Below, piece after piece: positions 7,486 to 16,193 of a stretch of 34,940 nt of DNA. Origin of the DNA: Lentisphaerota bacterium (GTDB lineage Bacteria > Verrucomicrobiota > Lentisphaeria > Victivallales > Victivallaceae); assembly GCA_015061495.1 (NCBI GenBank), contig SUWL01000025.1:1-34940 (forward strand), read 5' to 3'. The notes below the pieces were generated by a model. The model was not told where the DNA came from. It searched no databases and saw only the letters and a program-made list of their open reading frames with translations. Within the stretch, counting starts at the first letter, position 1, and the number at the start of each line of letters is the position of its first letter. The position numbers and the translations under genes are program-made.

Positions 7486-9198
7486 ATGATTCAAACCATC
7501 ACCCACAAAGTACAGTTTTGCGTGGTCGGCGGCGGTCTGGCAGGTGTTTGCGCCGCCATTGCCGCTGCCCGCAGAGGGGTAAAAACCCTCATCATGCAGG
7601 AACGGCCGGTTTTCGGCGGCAATGCTTCCAGCGAGATCCGCATGTGGATCTGCGGTACACCATTCTGTCAGGAAACCGGCATCATCGAAGAGCTGCGGCT
7701 GGAAAATCTCTACCGCAACCCCTATGCCAACTACGCCATCTGGGACAGCATCCTTTATGAAAAGGTGAAGTTTCAGGAAAATCTCACCAGTTTGCTCAAC
7801 TGCAGCTGTCTGGATGCCCAAATGGATGGACCGCAGATCAAATCGGTCACCGGCTGGCAGATGACCACCCAGCAGTTTCACCGGGTGGAAGCGGACTTTT
7901 TCGCCGATTGTTCCGGTGACAGCATCCTCGCTCCGCTGACCGGAGCGGAGTTCCGCATCGGCAGGGAGGATGCCGGGGAATTCGATGAATCGCTCGGTCA
8001 GGAAAAAGCCGACAGCCACACCATGGGCATGAGTTGCCTGATCCAGGCAAGAGAGTATGACCATCCACGCAAATTCATCCCGCCGTCATGGGCAAATGTC
8101 TACCCGGACGATCAGAGTTTGAAACGGGGACATAAATTGGATCATTCCCAGAACTTCTGGTGGATGGAACTCGGCGGTGACCGCGATTCCATTGCCGATA
8201 CGGAAGAAATGCGGGACGAATTGATCAAAACCGCTTTCGGCGTTTGGGACCATATCAAAAACCGCGGTCAACATCAGGCGGAAAACTGGGATATCGACTT
8301 CCTGGGCTTCCTCCCCGGCAAACGGGAGAGCCGCCGTCTGATGGGCGACCATATCCTTTGCCAGAATGACGTGCTTACCGGCGGCAAATTCGCCGATACC
8401 GTCGCTTACGGCGGCTGGCCCATCGACGACCACCACCCCGGCGGCATCCGGCACACCGGCAGTGCCAACCGTAATATTTTCCCCGATGAACCTTACGGAA
8501 TACCGCTGCGCTGTCTTTACTCCCGCAACATCAGCAACCTCTGGTTCGCCGGCAGAAATATCAGTGCCACCCACGTCGGTTTGAGTTCCATCCGGGTCAT
8601 GGCGACCTGCGCCACGATGGGACAGGCGGTCGGTACCGCTGTGAGCGTGGCGGCAAAATATGCGGTCAACCACTGCCGGGAAGTGTTGGAACACATCCAT
8701 GAAGTGCAGCAGGCACTGCTGGATGATGACTGCTTTTTACCCGGTTTTGTCCGGGAAATCCCGGAGATCTGCCGCAATGCTTCGCTGGTCAGCAATCCCA
8801 ATGCGCCCTCATCGGTCGCCCTGCGCAGCGGTATTGACCGTGAATATGCGGGTTTGACCAATATCTGGCGTTCCGGGGCGGGGGATTTCGTGGAATATGA
8901 TTTCGGTAAAGAGGTTTCTCTGCATGAGATCCGGTTGGTATTCGATTCGGATCTGCATCGGGATGAACGGTGTACGCTTGCCAATTACCCGCTGAAGCAG
9001 CCGGAATTCACCATGCCCGGCACCCTGATGAAAAGTTTTGAATTGTTCGCTGACGGCAAATCGTTTCTCAAAGTGGACGACAACCACCAGCGGCTGGTAA
9101 AGATACCCGTGGATATCAAAGTGCGCAAACTGATGCTGATGCTCCACAGCTCGTGGGAACGTCGCACCAGCGGGGTATTCGCTTTTGATGCCAGATGA
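7486..9198 (+). CDS. FAD-dependent oxidoreductase with C-terminal discoidin-like domain
   Basis: The 570-residue protein has an N-terminal Rossmann FAD-binding motif (VVGGGLAGVCAAIAAARRG, about residues 11-29) followed by FGGNASSEIR, typical of the FAD_oxidored family (PF12831) that is frequent in PVC-group and Bacteroidota polysaccharide clusters. The second flavin-binding segment is seen at NLWFAGRNISATHVG. Residues about 440-570 look like a beta-sandwich of the F5/8 type C (discoidin) kind. No signal peptide is visible, so it is probably cytoplasmic. The substrate cannot be told; association with the secreted hydrolase suggests oxidation of a sugar or glycan-derived acid. It starts 4 nt after the upstream stop and is 36 nt before the small secreted protein. 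Confidence 0.8.
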   Translation: MIQTITHKVQFCVVGGGLAGVCAAIAAARRGVKTLIMQERPVFGGNASSEIRMWICGTPFCQETGIIEELRLENLYRNPYANYAIWDSILYEKVKFQENLTSLLNCSCLDAQMDGPQIKSVTGWQMTTQQFHRVEADFFADCSGDSILAPLTGAEFRIGREDAGEFDESLGQEKADSHTMGMSCLIQAREYDHPRKFIPPSWANVYPDDQSLKRGHKLDHSQNFWWMELGGDRDSIADTEEMRDELIKTAFGVWDHIKNRGQHQAENWDIDFLGFLPGKRESRRLMGDHILCQNDVLTGGKFADTVAYGGWPIDDHHPGGIRHTGSANRNIFPDEPYGIPLRCLYSRNISNLWFAGRNISATHVGLSSIRVMATCATMGQAVGTAVSVAAKYAVNHCREVLEHIHEVQQALLDDDCFLPGFVREIPEICRNASLVSNPNAPSSVALRSGIDREYAGLTNIWRSGAGDFVEYDFGKEVSLHEIRLVFDSDLHRDERCTLANYPLKQPEFTMPGTLMKSFELFADGKSFLKVDDNHQRLVKIPVDIKVRKLMLMLHSSWERRTSGVFAFDAR

Positions 9199-9234
9199 AA
9201 TATTTGACGGAAATATAACAGAAAGGACAAAAAG

Positions 9235-9762
9235 ATGAAAAAACAACTGTTGCTCGCTGTGGCGGCCATGGCGGGAGCCGCTGTATTTGCCGGAGTAAGC
9301 GGCGAAGGAACCAAATTGAAAAACTGGAGCCAGAACTCCTATAAAGGATTTGTCCGTGATATCGGTAAAGTCATTATGGATGAAGAAGATCAGCAGATGG
9401 TTTTCCAGACCAAAACCGCTGAAAAAGGCGTCGCTTACTACTACAGCGTCGGTCAGAAAGCCAAAGCCGGGGATAAAGTTGAAATCGAAATCGTTGCCAA
9501 AGGCACCGGTTCCGCCGTGCTGCAGTATTATCCCTATGCCGTCAACCCGGTGCGTCCGCTTGTCAATGTCAAGGACAAAGCCTTTTTCTGCAAAATGACC
9601 CCGGAAGGGTACAAAAAATACAAACTTTCCAAAGTTATCTCCCCCGAGGGTGACGGTGCCATGATCGGTCAAATCTCCTTTGCCATCCACATCAACCCCA
9701 ACAGCGACGTGATCATCCGTTCATTCAACTGCAATGTCATTCCCGCTGACGAAGAAGAGTAA
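9235..9762 (+). CDS. Small secreted protein of unknown function
   Basis: This 175-residue protein has a clear signal peptide (MKKQLLLAVAAMAGAAVFAG) and a mature part with alternating short hydrophobic stretches and many Lys, Asp and Gly residues, suggesting a beta-sandwich like those in carbohydrate-binding modules. No enzyme motif is seen. The start is fixed by AAAGGA (9222-9227) 7 nt upstream of the ATG. It closes the plus-strand cluster with the GH42-like protein and FAD oxidoreductase and probably works with them outside the cytoplasm. No terminator was recognised after it; the next gene, ispG, converges from the other strand. Confidence 0.65.
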   Translation: MKKQLLLAVAAMAGAAVFAGVSGEGTKLKNWSQNSYKGFVRDIGKVIMDEEDQQMVFQTKTAEKGVAYYYSVGQKAKAGDKVEIEIVAKGTGSAVLQYYPYAVNPVRPLVNVKDKAFFCKMTPEGYKKYKLSKVISPEGDGAMIGQISFAIHINPNSDVIIRSFNCNVIPADEEE

Positions 9763-9805
9763 GCAACTTTTGTACACGGATCGTTATTTGGTGATGTCCC
9801 AAATT

Positions 9806-10906
9806 TTATTCCGGCAGATGGTCAGAACCGAGATAGGAAAACAAGGTTTCCAGAGCCTGCGCTTCCGTGCCTGCTCCGATAACTTTGCCCCGGCGGAAAA
9901 TGACGATCTGCCCGTTACGGCTGCCGGCGATACCGATATCGGCATTGCGTGCTTCGCCGGGACCGTTTACCGGACAACCCATGACGGCGATCTTTTTGCA
10001 GTTGATCGGGATCTTATCCTGCCGCATTCCGGCGACCAGAGCTTCAACTTTACCCGCCAATTCAATGAGGTTGACTTCGGTTCTGCCGCAAGTCGGGCAG
10101 GAGATGATCTCCACGCTGTCATCCAGCAGACCGCAGGCATCCAATATCCGTTTGGCAGCCGCAATTTCCGTGACCGGATCTGCCGTCAGACTGACCCGGA
10201 TGGTGTCTCCGATACCGTCGGCAAGCAGTGATCCTATGGCAATGGCAGAACGCAATTCACCTTTGGCGGGAGTTCCCGCTTCTGTAAGTCCCAGATGCAG
10301 CGGCAGGTCACAACTCGCCGCCAGACGGCGGCAGGCGGCAAGGGTGATCCGGATATCGGAACTTTTCACCGCTGCTTTGATCCGGGTAACGCCGTGATCT
10401 GCCAGCAATTCACACTGGGCAAGCACCGCTTCGCAAAGCAGTAGAGCTGCCGCATCATTTTTATCCATTCCGTCAGCAGTCAACTGTTCGAGGCGGTGCA
10501 TTTTCAAACTTCCGGCATTGGCTCCCACCCGGATGACGGTATGGTAATGCAGCGCGGTTGCGGCGATCTTTGCCAGCAGTTCCCGGTCATGGATGATCCC
10601 GGGATTGACCCGGATACCGGCACAACCGCTGATTATGGCTCCGATGGCGGATTCTCCGGAAAACTGGATATCGGCGATCACCGGCAGCGGTGAAGCGGCG
10701 CAGATGGTTTTCAAGGCGGCGACATCCGCCGGAGTGTCGGCAGAAACCCGGATGATATCGCATCCGGCATCAGCAAGTACACCTATCTGTTTCATTGTGG
10801 CATCCACATCCGCCGTGCGGGTATTGCACATGGACTGGATGGTGATCCGGTGATCGGAACCGATCCCGGTTTCTCCGAGGAAAAAATTACGGGTTTTGCG
10901 GCGCAT
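9806..10906 (-). CDS. ispG: 4-hydroxy-3-methylbut-2-enyl diphosphate synthase (IspG/GcpE)
   Basis: IspG is the iron-sulfur enzyme of the non-mevalonate (MEP) isoprenoid pathway that reduces methylerythritol cyclodiphosphate to HMBPP in the cytoplasm. With the ATG at 10906 the protein has 366 residues. The N-terminal TIM barrel is recognisable by ITIQSMCNTRTADV, and the three cluster ligands are present: Cys270 and Cys273 (SCPTCGR) and Cys311 (GCPVNGPGEA), with the conserved Glu just after. The ATG lies inside the last codons of rseP, so the two genes overlap by 20 nt and are probably translationally coupled. An upstream in-frame TTG at 10918 is less likely. The compact length matches the bacterial rather than the long plant/chlamydial form. 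Confidence 0.95.
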   Translation of the reverse strand: MRRKTRNFFLGETGIGSDHRITIQSMCNTRTADVDATMKQIGVLADAGCDIIRVSADTPADVAALKTICAASPLPVIADIQFSGESAIGAIISGCAGIRVNPGIIHDRELLAKIAATALHYHTVIRVGANAGSLKMHRLEQLTADGMDKNDAAALLLCEAVLAQCELLADHGVTRIKAAVKSSDIRITLAACRRLAASCDLPLHLGLTEAGTPAKGELRSAIAIGSLLADGIGDTIRVSLTADPVTEIAAAKRILDACGLLDDSVEIISCPTCGRTEVNLIELAGKVEALVAGMRQDKIPINCKKIAVMGCPVNGPGEARNADIGIAGSRNGQIVIFRRGKVIGAGTEAQALETLFSYLGSDHLPE

Positions 10907-12548
10907 TTTTCTGTTCAATATCTGGTTTGTTTCCGGAAATTTTGCGGATCAGCCGTTTGCCGTCAAAGAATGTAATGTACAATGTCAGCAAAATCAGCAG
11001 CGTAACGAAAATCACCGAAATGACCTTCATCACTTTGGACGGGATCTGCTTTTTGGTGATCAACTCCAGCAGACCGAAAAAGATGTGCCCCCCGTCCAGC
11101 ACCGGCATCGGCAGCAGATTGAATATCGCCAGCGCAAAGGAGATGATCACCATGAAGTAGATCGCATAAGACCAGCTGGTGCGGATCGAGGTGTACAGCA
11201 CCATGCCGATGCCGAGCGTACTGGACATGTGGCTGGGCTTGAGTGAACTGCTGTTGTCGGTCAGGTGCAGCTGGTTGCCGACATTAGTGGCGATACCGCG
11301 CAGACTTTTCCAGCTCATATCCAACGTGTCCCAGAGCAATTCAACGGGATTGGGGTGGTTGTATGCCGCCAGCGAAACTCCGATAGCATACGGAGCGAAA
11401 CGGCGGGCAGTCAGGGTGAATTCCAGTTCTTTGCCATCCCGTTTGACGATGAGTTTCACCGGAGTATCTTTCTTTTTGGTGATATATCCGGTCATATCGG
11501 CAAGTTTGGCAATGGCATTGTCGTCCACGCTGACCAGGATATCACCCTCCCTGATCCCGGCATCAGCAGCGGCACCGCCTGCCATTACCGAAGCGATCAT
11601 CACCTTATCGGGCTGTTGATTCATGGTGATACCGGTGAGGTATCGGGCGAGTTCTTCGCCGCCTTTGACCGCTTCGGGAGTGACGGTGATATCCACCGGC
11701 TTACCATCTCTCAAAATGCTGATTTTCAATTCTTTGCCATTGGAAAAATTCAATGCATACTGAAAATTGGTCACGCCGGAGATCTCCTTGCCGTCCACCG
11801 CGGTGACGATATCGCCGTCCCGGATACCGGCTTTGGCGGCGATGCTGTTTTCATCGGGATAAAGTTTGATGGGCAGCAGCGGTTTGAAAAACGGATAAGC
11901 GATCTTTTCGCCGCCGGGAGCGTGGGGATTTTCGGCGGGCAGATAGGTGATATCAATGGTTTTGCCGTCCCGTTTCACCTCAAGAGTGACCTCATTGATG
12001 GTGAAAAGCACCTTTTTGACGAAATTTTCCCAAGTGTCATGGAACTCTTCGCCGTTGAGTTTGACGATCACATCACCTTTACGGAGACCGGCGGCGTATT
12101 CCGGTGAATTTTCGGGTACGGAAAGCACTTCGATCTCCCGCATCCGCGGAGTTGCTTCCGGAATGCCTGCCGCCCAGACGATACAGCCCAGCAGCAATCC
12201 GGAAAGCACATTGAAAAGCGGCCCGGCTATTGCCGTAACGATCCGCGCTTTGGCAGAAGCCCGGGGCAATTCGGTGCCGTCGGCACTTTTAGGGATGTCA
12301 TCGGAGGCATCCACCTGCGGGATTTCCACATAACCGCCCAGCGGCAGCCAGCCGATGCGGTACTCCACTCCCTTGTACTTTTTGCGCCAGATGGGACGGA
12401 AACCGAGGGAAAACGCATCCACATGCAAACCCATCAGCTTCGCCGCCAGAAAGTGTCCCAATTCATGGGAAAAGATGCAGAAACCCAACGCAATAAATAC
12501 GAAAAGTATCGAACCGGCTACGCTCAAATATTCTAAAAATTGATCCAT
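10887..12548 (-). CDS. rseP: Site-2 protease RseP (M50) with three PDZ-like domains
   Basis: A membrane zinc metalloprotease that cleaves transmembrane segments, classically anti-sigma factors and signal-peptide remnants. The 553-residue protein has the zinc motif HELGH at 28-32 in the first membrane helix and the third ligand motif NLLPMPVLDGGH near 477-488. Between them are three PDZ-like repeats, about residues 140-200, 225-290 and 315-382, each with the xxAGxRxGDxIxxxxG pattern (AGLRKGDVI, AGIRDGDIV, AGIREGDIL). E. coli RseP has two. The neighbouring ispG is a common partner of rseP; dxr, often also present, is absent here. The ATG is preceded by a weak GGAG about 11 nt upstream. The first and last hydrophobic stretches place the PDZ domains in the periplasm. 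Confidence 0.93.
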   Translation of the reverse strand: MDQFLEYLSVAGSILFVFIALGFCIFSHELGHFLAAKLMGLHVDAFSLGFRPIWRKKYKGVEYRIGWLPLGGYVEIPQVDASDDIPKSADGTELPRASAKARIVTAIAGPLFNVLSGLLLGCIVWAAGIPEATPRMREIEVLSVPENSPEYAAGLRKGDVIVKLNGEEFHDTWENFVKKVLFTINEVTLEVKRDGKTIDITYLPAENPHAPGGEKIAYPFFKPLLPIKLYPDENSIAAKAGIRDGDIVTAVDGKEISGVTNFQYALNFSNGKELKISILRDGKPVDITVTPEAVKGGEELARYLTGITMNQQPDKVMIASVMAGGAAADAGIREGDILVSVDDNAIAKLADMTGYITKKKDTPVKLIVKRDGKELEFTLTARRFAPYAIGVSLAAYNHPNPVELLWDTLDMSWKSLRGIATNVGNQLHLTDNSSSLKPSHMSSTLGIGMVLYTSIRTSWSYAIYFMVIISFALAIFNLLPMPVLDGGHIFFGLLELITKKQIPSKVMKVISVIFVTLLILLTLYITFFDGKRLIRKISGNKPDIEQKNAPQNP

Positions 12549-12628
12549 GATCGCTATGCTCCGTTATAAAAGATTAATGACATTTATATAGAATAACGCA
12601 CTAACGGAGGTTTTTCAAGACTGAATGT

Positions 12629-12672
12629 AAAAAAAATCCGCATTTGCTGCCGGTTTGACCGGGGATATGCGG
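12629..12672 (-). terminator. Intrinsic terminator of the repeat-protein gene
   Basis: On the minus strand CCGCAT (12672-12667) pairs with ATGCGG (12643-12638) around an inner CCGGTCAAACCGG hairpin, followed after one base by eight T residues (12636-12629). The plus strand also has a T run after the stem, so it may act in both directions. It separates this gene from rseP. Confidence 0.8.
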
Positions 12673-12689
12673 CTTTTTTCCGATGCGTT

Positions 12690-13100
12690 TCAATGTCTGA
12701 CTCTGCCCGCCGGAGTGCCGTTTTTGTCGTAATAATAGGTGGTATTACCGGAAGTACGCGACCGTCCCGCCGGAGTGCCGTTGCGATGGTAATAGTACGT
12801 AGTGCCGCCGGAATTCGTTGACCGCCCCGCCGGAGTACCGTTTTTGTCGTAATAATAGGTGGTATTGCCGGAAGTGCGCGACCGTCCCGCCGGAGTGCCG
12901 TTTTTGTCGTAATAATAGGTAGTATTGCCGGAAGTGCGTGACCGTCCCGCCGGAACACCGCTGCCGTTGTAGTAGTATGTGGTATTGCCGGAAGTGCGCG
13001 ACCGTCCCGCCGGAGTACCGTTGCGGTTGTAAAAATACGCATCCGCCGCCCACACCGGAACCGTACAGCATACGGCAAAGATCACGGCTGATATTCTCAT
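12690..13100 (-). CDS. Secreted protein made of 20-residue tandem repeats (YYYDKNGTPAGRSRTSGNTT)
   Basis: The start at 13100 is fixed by GGAGGG (13110-13105); the product has 136 residues. It begins with a signal peptide (MRISAVIFAVCCTVPVWA, cut near ADAYFY). The rest is six near-identical units with consensus NGTPAGRSRTSGNTTYYYDK, the last one truncated after PAGR. One unit differs (STNSGGTTYYYHR). Such YYYD-NG-repeat proteins occur in Proteobacteria as uncharacterised exported proteins; I do not know a function. The regular Tyr and Gly spacing suggests a surface or wall-associated beta structure. The gene is 55 nt downstream of the methyltransferase/MTHFR gene on the same strand and is followed by a strong terminator. 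Confidence 0.75.
   Translation of the reverse strand: MRISAVIFAVCCTVPVWAADAYFYNRNGTPAGRSRTSGNTTYYYNGSGVPAGRSRTSGNTTYYYDKNGTPAGRSRTSGNTTYYYDKNGTPAGRSTNSGGTTYYYHRNGTPAGRSRTSGNTTYYYDKNGTPAGRVRH
12693..13040 (-). repeat. 60-bp tandem repeats inside the secreted-protein gene
   Basis: Six direct copies of about 60 bp run head to tail and in frame, each encoding one 20-residue unit. Third-position identity between copies is very high (for example CGGAGTRCCG and TAATAATAGGTRGTATT recur), which points to recent expansion or homogenisation by recombination or slippage. Confidence 0.9.
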
Positions 13101-13155
13101 AGCTCCCTCCATAAAAAAGTGTGTTCAATACTGCAGAAACACCGGAAAAAGGATA

Positions 13156-14973
13156 TCAGTCAAAAAGCAGTGACAATGCCGTATGGACATTGCCGAATGG
13201 CGCACTGGTGGCGACCCCGTTGATTTCCGGCATGATCTCATCGAGGATTTTCCGGGCGATCCGGATACCTTCCAGCCGCTGTGCTTCCTTGTCACCGGCA
13301 TTTTCCATAGCACTCATTATCCAATCCGGCACCACTACTCCGGGCACCTCATTTTTCATAAACAGTGCATTGCGGTAACTGGCAAAGGGCCACACTCCGG
13401 CAATCACGGGAATACCGAAGTTTTTACGGACATTGCGGAGAAATTCCAACAGCGTCGGCGGATCGAAAACCGGCTGGGTGATGATGAATTCCGCCCCGGC
13501 ATTGATCTTTTCTTCCAGGCGGCGGTACTCTCTGACCATATCAATGGCGTTGGGATCGGCTCCGACTCCGGCGACGATCGCCGTCTGCACCTGATTTCCC
13601 AGGAGCTGCCCTCCGGCATCAATGCCCCGGTTCAACCTGGACTGCAGTTTGACCATACCGATGGCATCGACATCGAATACTCCGGAACTGAATGGATAAT
13701 CGCCCAATTTCGGAGGATCTCCGGTGATGAACAGAATATTGTTGAGTTTCTTTGCCATACATCCCAGGATCATGGATTGCAGGCTGATCAAATTCCGGTC
13801 TCTGGCACAGCAGTGGACGACGGTTTCGATCCCCGCCTTTTCCTGAATTTCGATCGCAGTGATGATCTGGGAAATGCGGCAGCTCGCCCGCGGTCCATCG
13901 GGGATATTGATGGCATCGATACCGGCGGCGGCACAGATTTTCGCCTTTTCCACAGTGGAGGTCAGATCGAAGCCTTTGGGAGGAGTCATTTCGATCAGCC
14001 GGACGAATTTGCCCTGCGCAAGTTTTTCACCGAAAGAACTTTTTTCTGCCAGAGGCACAGGAGGAAGTTCTTCAACCGCGGCGACTTCCACTGCCGGTAT
14101 CTCATTTTTTGCTCCGGCGGCAAGCGGTTTGAGCGAACGCACCATATCGGAAATATGTGCCGGAGTGATCCCGCAGCAGCCGCCAAGCCCCCGGGCTCCA
14201 AGATTCAAATAACGCATGGAATAGGTCGTGAAATATTCCGGTGTGGTCATCTGCATAAAACGGTTGTCCACACTTTTGGGAACTCCTGAACCGGGCTGGA
14301 CGATCAGGGCAAATCCGGTCTGGCGGGAGATTTTTTCCAGAGCATCAAGAGTGGTTTCCGGACCTTTGCCGCAGTTGAGTCCCACCGCAGCGGGAGGATT
14401 CGGGGCATTTTTCAAAATCTCTTCCACTTCGGCAAAGGAAGTCCCGTCGCTCAACCGCGCTTCGCTGTCAAAGGTGAAACTGGTGACAAAGGCGGTCGTG
14501 CCTCCTTCCGGAAGGGCCGCCAGTGCCGTGAAAAGCTCCTCCTTGCTGGAAATGGATTCAAAAATCAGAAAATCCGCTCCCCCGGCGATAAGATATCCCG
14601 CCTGGTCAGCAACCTCCCGGGCGTATGCGGCTTTGGCAGGACCGATGGAACCGGCGATCAGGATCGCAGGTTTACCGGCGGCAGCTTTTCTGGCGGCGGC
14701 AATGGCGGCATGATTGATCTTTTCCGCCCGGTCAGCGATGCCGAATTGCTTGAGAGCCGCGGCATTGGCGTTGTAGGTATTGGTGGTCAGCACCTCCGCG
14801 CCGGCATCCACATAGGATTGATGGATGGCAGTCACCACTTCAGAAGCGGTCAGGCACAGATCGTCATAGGAGGTGTTGACGAAAAAGTTTCTCCGGTAGA
14901 GTTCCGTGCCGAATCCGCCGTCAAAGATCAGGATATTTTCCTGAAGTTTCTGCTGCAGTTCAGTTCTGTTCAT
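13156..14973 (-). CDS. Bifunctional homocysteine S-methyltransferase / methylenetetrahydrofolate reductase
   Basis: The 605-residue fusion joins two steps of methionine methyl-group supply. Residues 1-290 are a homocysteine methyltransferase barrel with the zinc-binding cysteines Cys201 (GLNCGKG) and Cys266/Cys267 (GLGGCCG). Residues about 315-600 are the FAD-dependent 5,10-methylene-THF reductase (IEMTPPKG, INIPDGPRASCR, HCCARDRN, FITGDPPKLGDYP, EFIITQPVF). The same fusion is known in Bacillus (YitJ) and other bacteria. Cytoplasmic. The ATG at 14973 overlaps the stop of the upstream MFS gene by 4 nt (ATGA), so the two are co-translated. No S-box or other methionine riboswitch was seen in front of the operon. 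Confidence 0.93.
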   Translation of the reverse strand: MNRTELQQKLQENILIFDGGFGTELYRRNFFVNTSYDDLCLTASEVVTAIHQSYVDAGAEVLTTNTYNANAAALKQFGIADRAEKINHAAIAAARKAAAGKPAILIAGSIGPAKAAYAREVADQAGYLIAGGADFLIFESISSKEELFTALAALPEGGTTAFVTSFTFDSEARLSDGTSFAEVEEILKNAPNPPAAVGLNCGKGPETTLDALEKISRQTGFALIVQPGSGVPKSVDNRFMQMTTPEYFTTYSMRYLNLGARGLGGCCGITPAHISDMVRSLKPLAAGAKNEIPAVEVAAVEELPPVPLAEKSSFGEKLAQGKFVRLIEMTPPKGFDLTSTVEKAKICAAAGIDAINIPDGPRASCRISQIITAIEIQEKAGIETVVHCCARDRNLISLQSMILGCMAKKLNNILFITGDPPKLGDYPFSSGVFDVDAIGMVKLQSRLNRGIDAGGQLLGNQVQTAIVAGVGADPNAIDMVREYRRLEEKINAGAEFIITQPVFDPPTLLEFLRNVRKNFGIPVIAGVWPFASYRNALFMKNEVPGVVVPDWIMSAMENAGDKEAQRLEGIRIARKILDEIMPEINGVATSAPFGNVHTALSLLFD

Positions 14974-16151
14974 AACCTCTCCAGTTTCGATGGTTTAAGA
15001 GTGATCATCTGGGCGGCAAAAATCACTGCGCAGACCGCCGCTGCGAAAATAAACGGAGTGCGGCAGGAACCGCTCCAATCAGCAAGGAAGCCGCCGAAAA
15101 ACGGCATCACCATGGAAACGATCCCCACCAGAACTTCGTTGCCGGACACAAAAAAGGCACTTTTTTCCGGATGGACCAGCGAGTGATAGACCAGCAAAAA
15201 GTAAAAACATCCGCTGAAAATACCGTATATCACCGCCGCCGGATAAAACCAGTACAAATTTTTACCGCAGGCAAAAAGCAGCAGTCCGGCAATACCGGCA
15301 AATGCCATCAGCAATGCTGGAAAACGCTTGTACATCCATATTTTACTGCGGCAAAGCGACCAGGCGGTAAGCCCCTGAATACCGCTGACCAGAGCGATCA
15401 CACCGGCGACATGTTTCCGGGGGATATCCAATTCACTGCCGATTATGGGCCACATGCCGCGTACCTGACAGATGGTAACTACGCCCAGTGCGCCGATGAT
15501 CCAGCCCATAACTGCCAGGCGTGAATAGGTTTTACCGGTAAAAAGCAGGCGATCCGGTGCGGATCCGGCTGTTTCAGTTTCCCCGGATCTTCCGGCACCG
15601 CTTTTTTTGTTCAACCCGGCGATCAGCAGTGCCGCAACGGTGATGGATACCGCCAGAACCAGCGAGACGGCAAAACCGGTACTGATGGCGAACCTGGCAA
15701 AGATCAACTGTCCGAAAGTGAATCCCAGACTCCAGGTCAATGTGTACAAACCGCTTGCCATTGCCGCACCGGAATTTTTGTCATTGCTGTTTTCCACGCT
15801 TCTGGCAAAAATCTGAAATGGCGAACAGAACAGTGCCGCCCCGACTCCGACAAGCACCACCCAGAGGAACTGCGTGTACAATCCGTCGAATATCAAAAAA
15901 CCTGCCGCCGAAATCACCAGCATCCCCCCTCCGGCGAGGATCAGGCGCAGAGCATTGTTTACCGTAACGATCCTGCCCACCAGCGGCGTGAGCAGACAAA
16001 CTGCCACTGCCCAGGCGGTAGTCGAACCGCCGACCACTTTGCCGGAACATCCCGCCACTGCCAGACGGTGGCTGACGATAAACAAACATCCACCGACAAG
16101 GAAGTTGACGGCAAATGACACAAAATAGGTCAGAGAACGGAGCAGAAGCAT
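14970..16151 (-). CDS. MFS transporter
   Basis: A 393-residue integral inner-membrane protein with about 12 hydrophobic segments in two halves split by a polar loop near residues 190-205 (KKSGAGRSGETETAG). This is the layout of the major facilitator superfamily. No substrate-specific motif is recognised. It lies between dapA (42 nt upstream) and the methyltransferase/MTHFR fusion (4-nt overlap), so a role in export or uptake of an amino acid or related metabolite is a guess from context. An AAGGGG ribosome binding site precedes the ATG. Confidence 0.8.
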   Translation of the reverse strand: MLLLRSLTYFVSFAVNFLVGGCLFIVSHRLAVAGCSGKVVGGSTTAWAVAVCLLTPLVGRIVTVNNALRLILAGGGMLVISAAGFLIFDGLYTQFLWVVLVGVGAALFCSPFQIFARSVENSNDKNSGAAMASGLYTLTWSLGFTFGQLIFARFAISTGFAVSLVLAVSITVAALLIAGLNKKSGAGRSGETETAGSAPDRLLFTGKTYSRLAVMGWIIGALGVVTICQVRGMWPIIGSELDIPRKHVAGVIALVSGIQGLTAWSLCRSKIWMYKRFPALLMAFAGIAGLLLFACGKNLYWFYPAAVIYGIFSGCFYFLLVYHSLVHPEKSAFFVSGNEVLVGIVSMVMPFFGGFLADWSGSCRTPFIFAAAVCAVIFAAQMITLKPSKLERL

Positions 16152-16193
16152 CGTTTTACCCCTTTTCGGTCCGATATCGGGAAATGCCGTTTT

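Noticed and set aside
12690-13040. Regular 60-bp repeats resembling a CRISPR array
   Set aside because: The repeats are contiguous without unique spacers, stay in frame and encode a signal-peptide protein with ribosome binding site and terminator.
13183-14289. Plus-strand open frame of 368 codons
   Set aside because: It is the complement of the homocysteine methyltransferase/MTHFR gene, whose catalytic motifs are all intact; no ribosome binding site.
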